NCBI GenBank assembly: GCA_002495885.1
Contig: DAHG01000025.1
Coordinates: 1-64,000, forward strand
Reading direction: 5' to 3'
DNA length: 64,000 nucleotides
Source: Methanocellaceae archaeon UBA148
Lineage (GTDB): Archaea; Halobacteriota; UBA148
How positions within the stretch are numbered: the stretch's first letter is position 1; each line of letters opens with the position of its first letter. Of the stretch, positions 25,628 through 34,216 are shown piece by piece. The position numbers and the translations under genes were made by a program. The notes beneath the pieces were generated by a model. The model saw only the letters and a program-made list of their open reading frames with translations, searched no databases and was not told where the DNA came from.

Positions 25628-26227
25628 TCACCGAAATAATATTCTCGCTATTTCTGACTCCATCACATCTCTTTGCGTTTTTATGAGAGCCTCAAAGGAG
25701 TTGTTGAACTCAATCCTCCCTTTTCTGAGCACAAAACCGCCAGACATATTCCTGGTATCGTTGGATAACGTTAATTTCACTTTTTTACCTTTCAGGGCTA
25801 ATTCTTTTTCAACATCTTTGAGAAACTTATTGTTCACCCTTTTTTTATCATTTGGGGAAAGAATTACTTCAACATCCCCCTCTGGTATGTCCACTGAGAG
25901 AAACATCTCTTTTACAATCGCCAGGTATTCCCCATCATCTAGTCCACTTAGCCTATTCCCCGCCTCAACAAATGCCTCCTCCGTCATGTCGTGCCTTGCC
26001 ACTAGTAGGCACTTTCTCGCCTCCAGCCTAGCTAATGCAAGGATTCTTTTCTTTTTCACTTCCGCTTCTGATTTGGCTTTTTCTTTGGACTCCTTTCTGA
26101 TTTGCTTAGCTTTATCCTCAGCCTCATCAACGATTGGTTTGGCTTTTTTTTCAGCCTCTTCTACTATTTTTTTGGCTCTCTCATTCGCATCAGCGAGGAT
26201 CTTCTGTTTTATCTCTTCGATGCCCAC
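25628..26227 (-). CDS. atpE: A1Ao ATP synthase subunit E (peripheral stalk)
   Basis: 199 residues. The N-terminal half is a continuous Ala/Lys/Glu-rich coiled coil (DANERAKKIVEEAEKKAKPI), the C-terminal half a mixed alpha/beta head-binding domain ending with GGFVLRKGRIEFNNSFEALI. Together with H it forms the peripheral stator stalks. Three bases separate it from the K gene and six from C. A large opposite-strand frame covering this gene and K is a by-product of their composition and is not a gene. Confidence 0.9.
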   Translation of the reverse strand: MGIEEIKQKILADANERAKKIVEEAEKKAKPIVDEAEDKAKQIRKESKEKAKSEAEVKKKRILALARLEARKCLLVARHDMTEEAFVEAGNRLSGLDDGEYLAIVKEMFLSVDIPEGDVEVILSPNDKKRVNNKFLKDVEKELALKGKKVKLTLSNDTRNMSGGFVLRKGRIEFNNSFEALIKTQRDVMESEIARILFR

Positions 26228-26230
26228 AAC

Positions 26231-26707
26231 CTATAACACCCCGTTGAGCAGTAGAATCGAAGCTAGCAAGCCAAAAACTGCGAATGTTTCCACCATGGCG
26301 GCAAATATGATCGCTTTTCCAACTTCTTCCGGTCTCTTTGCGATCAAGCTAACACCAGCAGCTGCAACCATTCCTTGTGCTGGCGCCGAAAGACCACCTG
26401 CTATTGCTACCGGCAAACACGCAAAAAGTATAGCTAACCCTTGCTCGGCTCCAACCGGTTGCAATCCCGAGAGCAGTCCAGTGCCCATTATCACAATGAA
26501 GCCTGTTAATAAACCATATATGCCCTGCGTTCCTGGAAGCGCTTGTAGGAGCAGAATCATGCCAAATTTTTCTGGGGACTCCGTTGCCACACCAGCGCCT
26601 GCCTGTCCTACTATGCGTGTTCCTATTGCTGAGCCAGTCCCGGGCAGAGCTACTGCCAAGGCGGCACCCAATGTCGCTAAAGCTAAACCCAATCCTATCT
26701 CTACCAT
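26231..26707 (-). CDS. atpK: A1Ao ATP synthase rotor subunit K (c ring), with Na+-ligand signature
   Basis: 158 residues, four membrane helices, a duplicated hairpin with one ion-binding carboxylate per subunit. The first hairpin has Gly where the carboxylate would be (QALPGTQGIYG), and the second keeps E140 in FAAMVETFAVFG. In the Enterococcus hirae NtpK structure Na+ is held by L61, T64, Q65, Q110 and E139, with Y68 over the site. The matching residues here are L57, T60, Q61, Q111, E140 and Y64. All are present, so Na+ coupling is likely but unproven. Gene order (I before, E after) is canonical. Confidence 0.93.
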   Translation of the reverse strand: MVEIGLGLALATLGAALAVALPGTGSAIGTRIVGQAGAGVATESPEKFGMILLLQALPGTQGIYGLLTGFIVIMGTGLLSGLQPVGAEQGLAILFACLPVAIAGGLSAPAQGMVAAAGVSLIAKRPEEVGKAIIFAAMVETFAVFGLLASILLLNGVL

Positions 26708-26710
26708 TCT

Positions 26711-28660
26711 TTATACCTCCTCTATTTCGACATATCTCGTACTAATTCTAAAGGGTGAAAACCTTTTTCCACCGCCTTTATAAAACTTGCTGAAAAACTC
26801 CACGTAGTTCAGCCTACACGTATGAATAAATGCGCCTAGTGTGCTTACGAGCAAATTAAAAGCATGACCGACTATAAGCACCATCGCTGCAATAAGGACG
26901 CCGATAAAGGGTATACCCCTTGTCATTAATGCCATGCTGTTGAAGACCATGGCGATCACCCCTGTAGCTAATCCAAGTGCCATGAGCCTTGAGTATGACA
27001 GCACATCGCCAAGATACCCAACCATCCCATAGAGGCTTGCAAGACCGAAAACTATTTTTTTCACCACCCCTTTTTGAGACCTGCCCTGCGTTAGAACGAG
27101 GGTTATTACACCTAATCCAGCCACTCCATAGGGTATTTTGCCGATGGATACGACATTCATCTCTGCTACAATTATGAGCACCACTCCACCTAAGAGAATG
27201 ACCCATGTGAGTTGGTCAAAGACCGCATCTTTGATGTCCCCCCTTCGTATGCTATTATACATCTTCGCCCCTATGCCGACGAAGATATGGGTTATCCCCA
27301 GAATTAGAGCGAATATCAGCATCGTCATCGGATCGTCTATAGGGTTTACCCATAGTACTGGCATTTTCAATAGATCTCCAAACCAACTTCCACCCAATAC
27401 TCCGAAGAAGACGCTAGAAACCCCGCAGATTGCCAACAACCTCAGAAATTTTTTACCTGTGGGTCCCATGACATATTTTTTCATCATTAGTACTGATATT
27501 ATTGAGAGCATAATTCCGTAGCCCACATCAGACAGGCATACACCAAAGAATACGATGAAAAAAGCTGTCACGATTGGTGTGGGATCTATCTCGCTGTATT
27601 TTGGCAGACTATACATCTCTACGACGGCCTCAAATGGATATGCTAGGGTTGTATTTTCTAGAGCGATTGGGGGGTTTTCACCCTCTTCCGGATCTCTCGT
27701 AAATATCTCTACGGTATTTGATACGCTTTTCAGCAGGTCTCTTAAGGCATCTACGTTTTTATCCTTGATCCATCCCTCTATCAAGAATGATGTCTCAGTT
27801 TTTGCAAAGTTCTTTATTACCTCTTCTCGCTCTCTATCGATGTAGATGTGGTCATACATTGCCAAAAGACCGGGCCTATGCTTGAGTAGGTCTGAGATCT
27901 CAGCTTGGATGTCTCCGTTTTCTTTCTCGATATTTGATAGCTCTTCATTTATTCTTGCTTGGACCTCTGAAGGCGTTCCAGTTAGTTCTGGAAATGTCAC
28001 CCTGGCAAAATCATATTTTCTCATTGCTTGAGTGACCTCATCCTCTTTGTCCTTCATATAAATTGCAAGGATGCAGTGCTCCTCTTCATTTTCAGACACA
28101 GCTTTGAGGTATGTTTCAGGTGCCAATTCTGTGACGTCCTTCTTCATTTCATCAAAAGCATTTACGATTCCAAGCACTATGTTTGTCTTTTCAGTTCCCG
28201 TTATCTCTTCCAAGGGAATGTCTAAGCCAGTCCAACCTGAAAGTCGGTCTAAGGTGCTCAAAAGCTTATTTTTCTCATTTTTCAGCTCATTTAGCCTGCT
28301 TTCTAAGTTATTACACCGATCGCATATTTTTTTATAGTCAGAAAAATCGCTGGCTCTCTCAAATTCTGTCCTTTTCATGGGCGTCTTTGAGCTGAAAAAA
28401 CCATCGATGAAGCCCTTATCGGTTTCTTCAAAATTGGAAAGGAAATCTATTGCATGGTTCAGCTCCGAGAGTTTTTGATCCAACTCTCGAAGTTCAGGTT
28501 CCCCCACCTCTTTTAACAGTACTCTCCAGTCAGTAGTAGCCAGTCTTTCACGTAGGTCAGTGACCTCTATGAGTCCAACTTTTTGTAGCTCGCTGACGAT
28601 CTTTTCTTTCTGGGATTCATGCGAAATGATGTAGACCCTTTTGATATCTGCTACTGGCAT
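26711..28660 (-). CDS. atpI: A1Ao ATP synthase subunit I (stator a subunit)
   Basis: 649 residues. The cytoplasmic N-terminal half (to about 340) has two alpha/beta lobes and coiled coils (ELDQKLSELNHAIDFLSNFE). The C-terminal half has about seven or eight membrane helices, with FFGVCLSDVGYGIMLS, GGSWFGDLL and the conserved arginine region LSYSRLMALGLATGVIA, then VGHAFNLLVSTLGAFIHTCR and LNYVEFFSKFY. This subunit forms the ion half-channels facing K. ATG 28660 shares its first base with the end of the H gene. Confidence 0.94.
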   Translation of the reverse strand: MPVADIKRVYIISHESQKEKIVSELQKVGLIEVTDLRERLATTDWRVLLKEVGEPELRELDQKLSELNHAIDFLSNFEETDKGFIDGFFSSKTPMKRTEFERASDFSDYKKICDRCNNLESRLNELKNEKNKLLSTLDRLSGWTGLDIPLEEITGTEKTNIVLGIVNAFDEMKKDVTELAPETYLKAVSENEEEHCILAIYMKDKEDEVTQAMRKYDFARVTFPELTGTPSEVQARINEELSNIEKENGDIQAEISDLLKHRPGLLAMYDHIYIDREREEVIKNFAKTETSFLIEGWIKDKNVDALRDLLKSVSNTVEIFTRDPEEGENPPIALENTTLAYPFEAVVEMYSLPKYSEIDPTPIVTAFFIVFFGVCLSDVGYGIMLSIISVLMMKKYVMGPTGKKFLRLLAICGVSSVFFGVLGGSWFGDLLKMPVLWVNPIDDPMTMLIFALILGITHIFVGIGAKMYNSIRRGDIKDAVFDQLTWVILLGGVVLIIVAEMNVVSIGKIPYGVAGLGVITLVLTQGRSQKGVVKKIVFGLASLYGMVGYLGDVLSYSRLMALGLATGVIAMVFNSMALMTRGIPFIGVLIAAMVLIVGHAFNLLVSTLGAFIHTCRLNYVEFFSKFYKGGGKRFSPFRISTRYVEIEEV

Positions 28661-28983
28661 TAGGTTACCGTCCTACTGACGATTAGATTGACCGCTTTAT
28701 CCATGTTTTCTTGGGCAACCTGCTTTATGGCTTTGATATCCTTTTCATTATCCTTGTTCATGGCAAGGGATTCCTCTCTTGCCTCCTCTTCTGCCTTATT
28801 AATTATGGAAATGTACTCTTTCCTGGCATCGCCTTCAGCTTTTTCAAGAATTTTACTGGCTTTGAGTCTGGCATTTGACAAGATGCTCTCTGCTTCAAGT
28901 TGAGCCTGTTTTATAACTTCATCCGCCTTTTGCTCAGATGCCCTTATTTCTTGTATTATCTTGATGGTCATGTCCAGTCTCAT
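28660..28983 (-). CDS. atpH: A1Ao ATP synthase subunit H (peripheral stalk coiled coil)
   Basis: First gene of the ATP synthase operon; 107 residues almost entirely coiled coil, rich in Glu, Lys and Ala (EIRASEQKADEVIKQAQLEA). AhaH-type proteins pair with E in the stator stalk. Identity rests on composition, length and position before subunit I, because the family has few fixed residues. The divergent CBS-ParB gene lies 144 bp away, and the shared gap must hold the promoter of the whole nine-subunit operon. Confidence 0.82.
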   Translation of the reverse strand: MRLDMTIKIIQEIRASEQKADEVIKQAQLEAESILSNARLKASKILEKAEGDARKEYISIINKAEEEAREESLAMNKDNEKDIKAIKQVAQENMDKAVNLIVSRTVT

Positions 28984-29045
28984 TAAATAAAACGGTTTAT
29001 GACTTAAAACTTTTTATCACCTCTTGAAATTTGACCATATCACTC

Positions 29046-29083
29046 ACTCACAATCACAAAAAGAACTCACAATCACAAAAAGA
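29046..29083. repeat. Perfect tandem 19-bp duplication between two divergent promoters
   Basis: ACTCACAATCACAAAAAGA at 29046-29064 repeats exactly at 29065-29083, with a partial ACTC before it. It lies between the ATP synthase operon start and the CBS-ParB gene. As direct repeats upstream of both, they could be regulator sites, or simple slippage. Confidence 0.85.
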
Positions 29084-29127
29084 CATAAAGAATAAGTGGT
29101 CATATGTCTCAATAGAAGACGATTCCA

Positions 29128-29868
29128 ATGGCAGACAAACTTAAGGTAGAGGACTATATGACCCAGGACGTCATTACGGTATCTCCAGAAGACACTATTG
29201 CAGAAGTCATAGAACTCATTCATAAAACAGACCATGACGGCTTCCCGGTAGTCAAAAACGGAAAAGTAGAGGGGTATATAGCTTCGATGGACCTTCTATC
29301 TTCGTGTCAGGCAGATCAAGTATCAAAGGTCATGTCAAAAGATCTCGTGGTAGCACATCCGGACATGTACCTAACAGATGCAGCAAGAGTGATGTTCAGA
29401 AACGGAGTTTCAAAGTTGATGGTGGTCAACGATGATGGGTACTTGGAAGGCATTCTTTCTAATGCGGATGTCATACGTTCCCAGATAGAGAGGGCTGATC
29501 CCCAAAAAGTGTGGAAGCTCAAAAAGACATTAGAAATCATTCACGACATAAAGGTAAGCGTGAAACGCGATAAGGTTCTCATCGATCAACTTGTTCCAAC
29601 GCAGCCAAAAATACATTTGGATGAACTGGAGGGTAGAATCTACGAACTAAAAAGAGGTCTGACAGAACCCATAGTAGTTATCAAAAAACCAAATAAAATG
29701 CTGCTTGTGGATGGGCACCATCGGGTCATCGCGGCAAAAAGACTTGGTATAGAAGCGATGGATGCATACATAATCGTAATGGAAAAGAATGTGCCACTTG
29801 GAATGGAAAGAACAGCCAAAGATGCTGGCCTCTTTTCTTTGGATGATGTCAAAATATTGAATTATTGA
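29128..29868 (+). CDS. Tandem-CBS protein with ParB-like nuclease/CTPase-fold domain
   Basis: 246 residues. Residues 7-55 and 63-115 are two CBS domains (VEDYMTQDVITVSPEDTIAE; VSKVMSKDLVVAHPDMYLTD), which bind adenosyl ligands such as AMP, ATP or SAM. Residues about 140-225 are ParB/sulfiredoxin-like, with LTEPIVVIKK and the box-II motif DGHHRVIAAKRLG. This CBS-ParB fusion is widespread in archaea without a settled role; ligand-sensed DNA or nucleotide handling is a guess. Two tandem 19-bp repeats lie upstream, and a DUF373 gene follows after 43 bp, so the pair may be co-transcribed. Confidence 0.75.
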   Translation: MADKLKVEDYMTQDVITVSPEDTIAEVIELIHKTDHDGFPVVKNGKVEGYIASMDLLSSCQADQVSKVMSKDLVVAHPDMYLTDAARVMFRNGVSKLMVVNDDGYLEGILSNADVIRSQIERADPQKVWKLKKTLEIIHDIKVSVKRDKVLIDQLVPTQPKIHLDELEGRIYELKRGLTEPIVVIKKPNKMLLVDGHHRVIAAKRLGIEAMDAYIIVMEKNVPLGMERTAKDAGLFSLDDVKILNY

Positions 29869-29911
29869 TTGAATAGCCAAGGTTTTTATATCCTTTTTTC
29901 AATATCTTAGC

Positions 29912-30988
29912 ATGATGCATACCATCATAATCTGTATTGATAGGGATAATGACCTAGGACATAAAGTTGGAATTAAGGGTCCAGTTGTGGGTAGGGCTGA
30001 TAATCTTGATGCTGCAACTAAGTTAGCATTATGTGACCCAGAGGATTCTGATACCAACACGATTTTTGGTGCAATCCAGATCTATGATAAGCTCAAGGCA
30101 GAGGGAGCTGATGTAGAGGTAGTATCCATTTGCGGTGATCAAGATGTTGGAGTTAAGTCGGATACGTTCATAGCAGACCAACTTGATGATCTCTCAAATA
30201 AATATGGCGTAAAAAATGCAATCGTCGTGACAGACGGAGCAGAGGACGAATTTGTACTCCCTCTCATTGAATCTAGGTTCAAGGTTGACTCGGTGTGTAG
30301 AGTTGTAGTCAAACAGAGCCAGAATCTGGAGAGCATTTATTACATCATCAAGGAGTTGTTCAGTGATCCCAAGATATCCAGACCGTTTTTCATACCTGTT
30401 GGGCTGGCTTGTTTTATCTATGCCGTTTCGGTGTTTGCAGGGTACCCTCAGGGAGCTATCATAGCCATCATGGCTTTTGTCGGCGTTTATATGGTCTTTA
30501 GAGGGTTTGGACTGGAGGATATAATAGAGGATTTCACAGAGAACTTGAAACGTTCTTTCTATGGGGGGAGAATTTCGTTTGTTACATACGTATCTGCAGC
30601 GATCCTTGTTTTCATAGGCATAACTCAAGGATTGGCAAGATGTTGGGAGCTAGAATCTCAGGGATTGTTGCTCGTCGTAATTTTCATCAATGCCGCAGTC
30701 TGGTGGTTTGTAGCCAGCGGTCTTCTCTCTTGGGTAGGGAGAATCATAGATTCATATCTAAGCAAAGAACGAGTCGGGCGATATTGGGTTCTGCCATTTT
30801 TCCTGTCAGCAACAGGTGTGGCTCTTTGGGGTGGATCTGCCTGTGCCATATTGCTCAGCCAGGGATTTCGCTCTGCTGCAATTCAATACCTTATGATCTC
30901 TATAGTTGGTGCAGTGATTATAGCCTTCATCGGGGTTGGACTATCCACATACATACGGATGTTGGAAGGCAGACAATCTTCAAGCTAG
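29912..30988 (+). CDS. DUF373 family membrane protein
   Basis: 358 residues. The soluble N-terminal part (HTIIICIDRDNDLGHKVG; GPVVGRADNLDAATKLALCD; DSDTNTIFGAIQIYD) is the DUF373 signature, with many conserved Asp residues that look metal- or nucleotide-binding. The C-terminal half has about six membrane helices from residue 148 on. The family is archaeal and of unknown function. A TATA-like TTTTTATATCC stretch precedes the ATG at 29912, so it may also have its own promoter. Confidence 0.8.
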   Translation: MMHTIIICIDRDNDLGHKVGIKGPVVGRADNLDAATKLALCDPEDSDTNTIFGAIQIYDKLKAEGADVEVVSICGDQDVGVKSDTFIADQLDDLSNKYGVKNAIVVTDGAEDEFVLPLIESRFKVDSVCRVVVKQSQNLESIYYIIKELFSDPKISRPFFIPVGLACFIYAVSVFAGYPQGAIIAIMAFVGVYMVFRGFGLEDIIEDFTENLKRSFYGGRISFVTYVSAAILVFIGITQGLARCWELESQGLLLVVIFINAAVWWFVASGLLSWVGRIIDSYLSKERVGRYWVLPFFLSATGVALWGGSACAILLSQGFRSAAIQYLMISIVGAVIIAFIGVGLSTYIRMLEGRQSSS

Positions 30989-31151
30989 TTTTCGGTTCTC
31001 ATGGTGGCGAGCATTTTAAGGCTATTTCCAAAAAGTCATAGACTTATATAAAAATGTATTATAATTCTGATCTACTCATCCTTGAAGGCATCTGACCTAA
31101 CAGAACGAATGAATGTAACATTGCCCAAGAGCGAATTAAACAGATAGAAGC

Positions 31152-32828
31152 CTACACTTTTCTATCGACTCCGCGACCTTTCTGTTTTCCGTATAATTCT
31201 TGCACTCTCTGCACAGAATCTACATCTTCCATTGATTTATCGCTTCTTATGCTGATCAATCTTGGGAACCTAAGGGCAAAACCTGATTCGTAATTCTGGC
31301 TTTTCTGAATCTCCTCATAGGCTATTTCAAACACAATTTCTGGTTTGATATCTATTTCTTTTCCGATTTCTGATATTATGAGATCCTTAAAAAGCTCGGT
31401 TAGTTCTGCTAGTTTTTCATCGGTAATTCCAGTTCCAACCCTCCCTATGCCAAGAAGCTCATTTGTATCCTCCTCCCTACAAGCCAACGAATATGAGCCT
31501 ATGAGGTTCGCCCTTCTGCCCTCGCCCCATCCGGCTCCTATTACAGCTAGATCTAGCGTCTCCATTACTGGTTTTATTTTCAACCAATTCTTCCCTCTCT
31601 TGCCAGGTGTGTATGTTGATTTGGGGTTTTTGATCATCACGCCCTCGTGTCCCGCAGACAGCGCCTCTTTGTAAATGCTATCGATGACAGCGATATCACT
31701 TGTGATGGTCTGGGGCGCTACGATGATCTTTGATGAGTGTTTCGTTTTTATGCTACTATCGAGGACTTTGCGCCTTTCAATCAAGGTAGAATCGATCAAA
31801 CTCTGTCCATCGTACAAAACATCAAATAAGCTCAGTAGAAATGGGATTTCCTTTGCCATTTGCTCCACGTCATATTTTCTTCTTAATCTCCTCAAAATAT
31901 CTTGAAAAGGTCTCGGTTTACCATCTTCGCCTATTGCGATCACTTCCCCATCGAGAATGGCTCGTTTAAAGGTCACATCTTTTTTGATCAAATTCACAAT
32001 GTCTGGTAGAGATTTGGTGATGTTTTCCAATTTCCTGGAGTATAGCTGTACTTCACCATCCATTTTATGAATCTGCATACGTGCACCATCGTATTTCCAT
32101 TCTATGGCAACTTCACCCATTTCTTCTATTGCCGCCTCTTTGCTCTCGGCCACTTGCGCCAACATAATCTTGACGGGCCGACCGGGTTTTATATCTAAGC
32201 ACTCTAGCCCCTCTACTCCTTCTTTTGCGGTCACGGCAACCAGTCCGAAATCGTTTGTCAGCATATATCCCCTTTCCACTAAGTTAACAGGAATGCCAAA
32301 TGCATTTGCGATTGCATCCCGAACGGTGCCTTCCCCTACCCCTATGCGTAACTCCTCCAACACCAATCTGGCTATGTATCGTGCCTCCTTTGGCTTTGCA
32401 GAAATAAACAGTTCTGCTAGCATCCTAACTTTTCTTTTCTGAGACCTTTTGCCCTCGAGTTGAGCAATGCTCTTGAAATTTCGGTAAACCTGCTTTACTG
32501 TCAACTCACTGGAGAAAAGTGGTTGCTGCACTCTTCTTGCACATAGGTCCTCGCAGGCCATGCCAACATCACCCCTTTGCCTGACGACCCCTTTGATCTG
32601 TCCCCTCTTAGTGCCTGTTGCCATGGCTATAGCATCGTAGAGAAGACTGGGACCCACGCCAAGCTCTTCTGCACTCCAAGCTGGGAAGATGCGACCCATG
32701 ATGAAACGGGGCACGATCTTTAGCTCATCTGTATCCTGCAAAAGTTGGGAAACTACCTTAGTTATCTCCAGATTGCTCGTAATGCCTTCAAGCTTCTCGC
32801 ATATCTCAGCGAACTCGATAAATTTCAT
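31152..32828 (-). CDS. lig: ATP-dependent DNA ligase
   Basis: 558 residues from ATG 32828; a TTG at 32840 would add four. Three domains: N-terminal DNA-binding (to about 210), adenylation domain with motif I EWKYDGARMQIH, whose Lys takes AMP, motif IIIa FLLSLFDVLYDG, motif IV GHEGVMIKNP, motif V NWLKIKP, and a C-terminal OB domain with motif VI in ALRFPRLISIRSDK. This is the standard archaeal replicative and repair ligase. It is monocistronic, followed by about 160 bp of spacer shared convergently with the DUF373 gene. Confidence 0.94.
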   Translation of the reverse strand: MKFIEFAEICEKLEGITSNLEITKVVSQLLQDTDELKIVPRFIMGRIFPAWSAEELGVGPSLLYDAIAMATGTKRGQIKGVVRQRGDVGMACEDLCARRVQQPLFSSELTVKQVYRNFKSIAQLEGKRSQKRKVRMLAELFISAKPKEARYIARLVLEELRIGVGEGTVRDAIANAFGIPVNLVERGYMLTNDFGLVAVTAKEGVEGLECLDIKPGRPVKIMLAQVAESKEAAIEEMGEVAIEWKYDGARMQIHKMDGEVQLYSRKLENITKSLPDIVNLIKKDVTFKRAILDGEVIAIGEDGKPRPFQDILRRLRRKYDVEQMAKEIPFLLSLFDVLYDGQSLIDSTLIERRKVLDSSIKTKHSSKIIVAPQTITSDIAVIDSIYKEALSAGHEGVMIKNPKSTYTPGKRGKNWLKIKPVMETLDLAVIGAGWGEGRRANLIGSYSLACREEDTNELLGIGRVGTGITDEKLAELTELFKDLIISEIGKEIDIKPEIVFEIAYEEIQKSQNYESGFALRFPRLISIRSDKSMEDVDSVQRVQELYGKQKGRGVDRKV

Positions 32829-32840
32829 GATGACAAACAA

Positions 32841-33184
32841 TTAGGGCTCTAAGGGTATTATTCTTGCGATAATCAAGGGCATCATTACATTGTGATTTTT
32901 GTGGAAAAGTTGATTAGCATATATAACTTAAAATATTTAGAAAGTTTGCATAAAAGGGAACAAGTAGATGACCATTGAAATGGAAACATTACTGCAAAGT
33001 ATAGTTGGTATAACTGCTATAATATCGGGTAAATAGATATCCAATTTTAAAATCGATTAATTCACTTTAACTTTCGCTATGTCACATCTTCGAAAGTAAA
33101 GTAAGCAACTTCCACTTAAGGCAATGTATATTTAAGGGGTTAACGTAATAAGGACATTGAAGGGGATATGGAGGGTAAATTAAA
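32841..33184. other. 344-bp intergenic region with small ORF and copy B of the dispersed element
   Basis: Holds a TATA-like CATATATAAC at about 32919-32928 and, 40 bp on, a 22-codon frame at 32968-33036 (MTIEMETLLQSIVGITAIIS), which may be a microprotein or a decayed gene start. Copy B of the dispersed element follows at 33050-33112. The ribosome-binding GGAGGG at about 33171 belongs to the DUF4349 gene. Confidence 0.4.
33050..33112. repeat. Dispersed upstream element, copy B, with hairpin
   Basis: Its 32-bp core at 33050-33081 matches copy A at 10671-10702 in 30 of 32 bases. In this copy ACTTTAACTTTCG pairs with CGAAAGTAAAGT (33091-33102) as a stem with one bulged A. A weaker similarity extends about 20 bp to the left of both copies (AAAT-R-GATA). 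Confidence 0.65.
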
Positions 33185-34054
33185 ATGAAAAAGATGGTGG
33201 CTGTTGTGATTTTTTTGGCTTTGATTACATGTGCTTTTTCAGGATGTGCAGAAGAGGGGTCAGTCGAACCAATGCCTGCACCAGCACCAATGCCTGCACC
33301 GATGCCTCCAACAATGACTAAACAGGCAGATACAGCTATTTCTGTAGGAGGGGGAACAGCAGACTATCAGTATATTGATACTGATACAGATCAGAAGATA
33401 ATCCACAGGGCTTCCTTGAGCATCGAGGTAGTAGATTTCCAAGCAAGCTCTAACGCACTTATTCTAATAGTAGAGAGATCGGATGGTTTTGTTTCTGATT
33501 CTTACTCTTATGTCACAGGTACTGGACTCAAGAGGGGGGATTTTACGCTCAGAGTGCCGACTGATAAATTTCTGTCGGTTATCTCAGAAATAGAACAGAT
33601 TGGCGATGTAAAGTCAAAACACACATCAGGACAAGATGTTACAGAAGAATATATCGATTTGAGGGCGAGAATTAACAATTCAGAGAGACAGGAGCAAAGA
33701 CTATTAGAAATACTTGACATGGCCAATAATACCACGGAAGTTCTTGAAGTTGAAAGAGAAATATGGCGTGTTAGAGGTGAAATCGAACAGCTTACTGGTC
33801 GCATAAACTATCTTGAGAATCGCATTGAACTTGCGACGATTTCCGTTTCATTGTACGAGCAAGAACCGATAACGCATAGCTGGGGTATAAGGGACGCTTT
33901 TCGCGCTGCTTTCGAAGCTTTCGTGTCTGTGATAAGGGGATTTATAATCCTCATCGGATACGCCGTGCCAATATTAATCTTGGTTGGTCTCGGTTGGTTC
34001 ATCAAATCGAGGTTGATGCCAAAATTACGGATGAAAGGCAAAGTTAAGGAATGA
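33185..34054 (+). CDS. DUF4349 lipoprotein
   Basis: 289 residues. A hydrophobic leader with lipobox-like FSGC (Cys at residue 21) marks it as a membrane-anchored exported lipoprotein, followed by a Pro/Met/Ala linker repeat (PAPAPMPAPMPP). The DUF4349 domain starts IIHRASLSIEVVDFQ and includes DFTLRVPTDKF, then VTEEYIDLRARINN and a coiled coil (VEREIWRVRGEIEQLTGRI), ending in one membrane helix (IILIGYAVPILILVGLGWF) and a basic tail. Members are envelope proteins of unknown role in bacteria and archaea. Transcribed alone. Confidence 0.82.
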   Translation: MKKMVAVVIFLALITCAFSGCAEEGSVEPMPAPAPMPAPMPPTMTKQADTAISVGGGTADYQYIDTDTDQKIIHRASLSIEVVDFQASSNALILIVERSDGFVSDSYSYVTGTGLKRGDFTLRVPTDKFLSVISEIEQIGDVKSKHTSGQDVTEEYIDLRARINNSERQEQRLLEILDMANNTTEVLEVEREIWRVRGEIEQLTGRINYLENRIELATISVSLYEQEPITHSWGIRDAFRAAFEAFVSVIRGFIILIGYAVPILILVGLGWFIKSRLMPKLRMKGKVKE

Positions 34055-34216
34055 TATAACCAAAAAATGTAGAATTGATGCGATAGGGCAATTTCATCAT
34101 GGGCTGATAAGAAGAAGGTATTTATTTAATTGTTAGGTTAGACATGAAGAATAAAATAAAGTAAAGCACGATTTTGTGATTTAAACTTCAAGGCCAATGT
34201 TATAGGTCAACTTACA

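Noticed and set aside
25386..26783. 465-codon plus-strand open frame across atpC, atpE and atpK
   Set aside because: Ser/Ala-rich antisense shadow of three well-supported ATP synthase genes; no start signal or family features.
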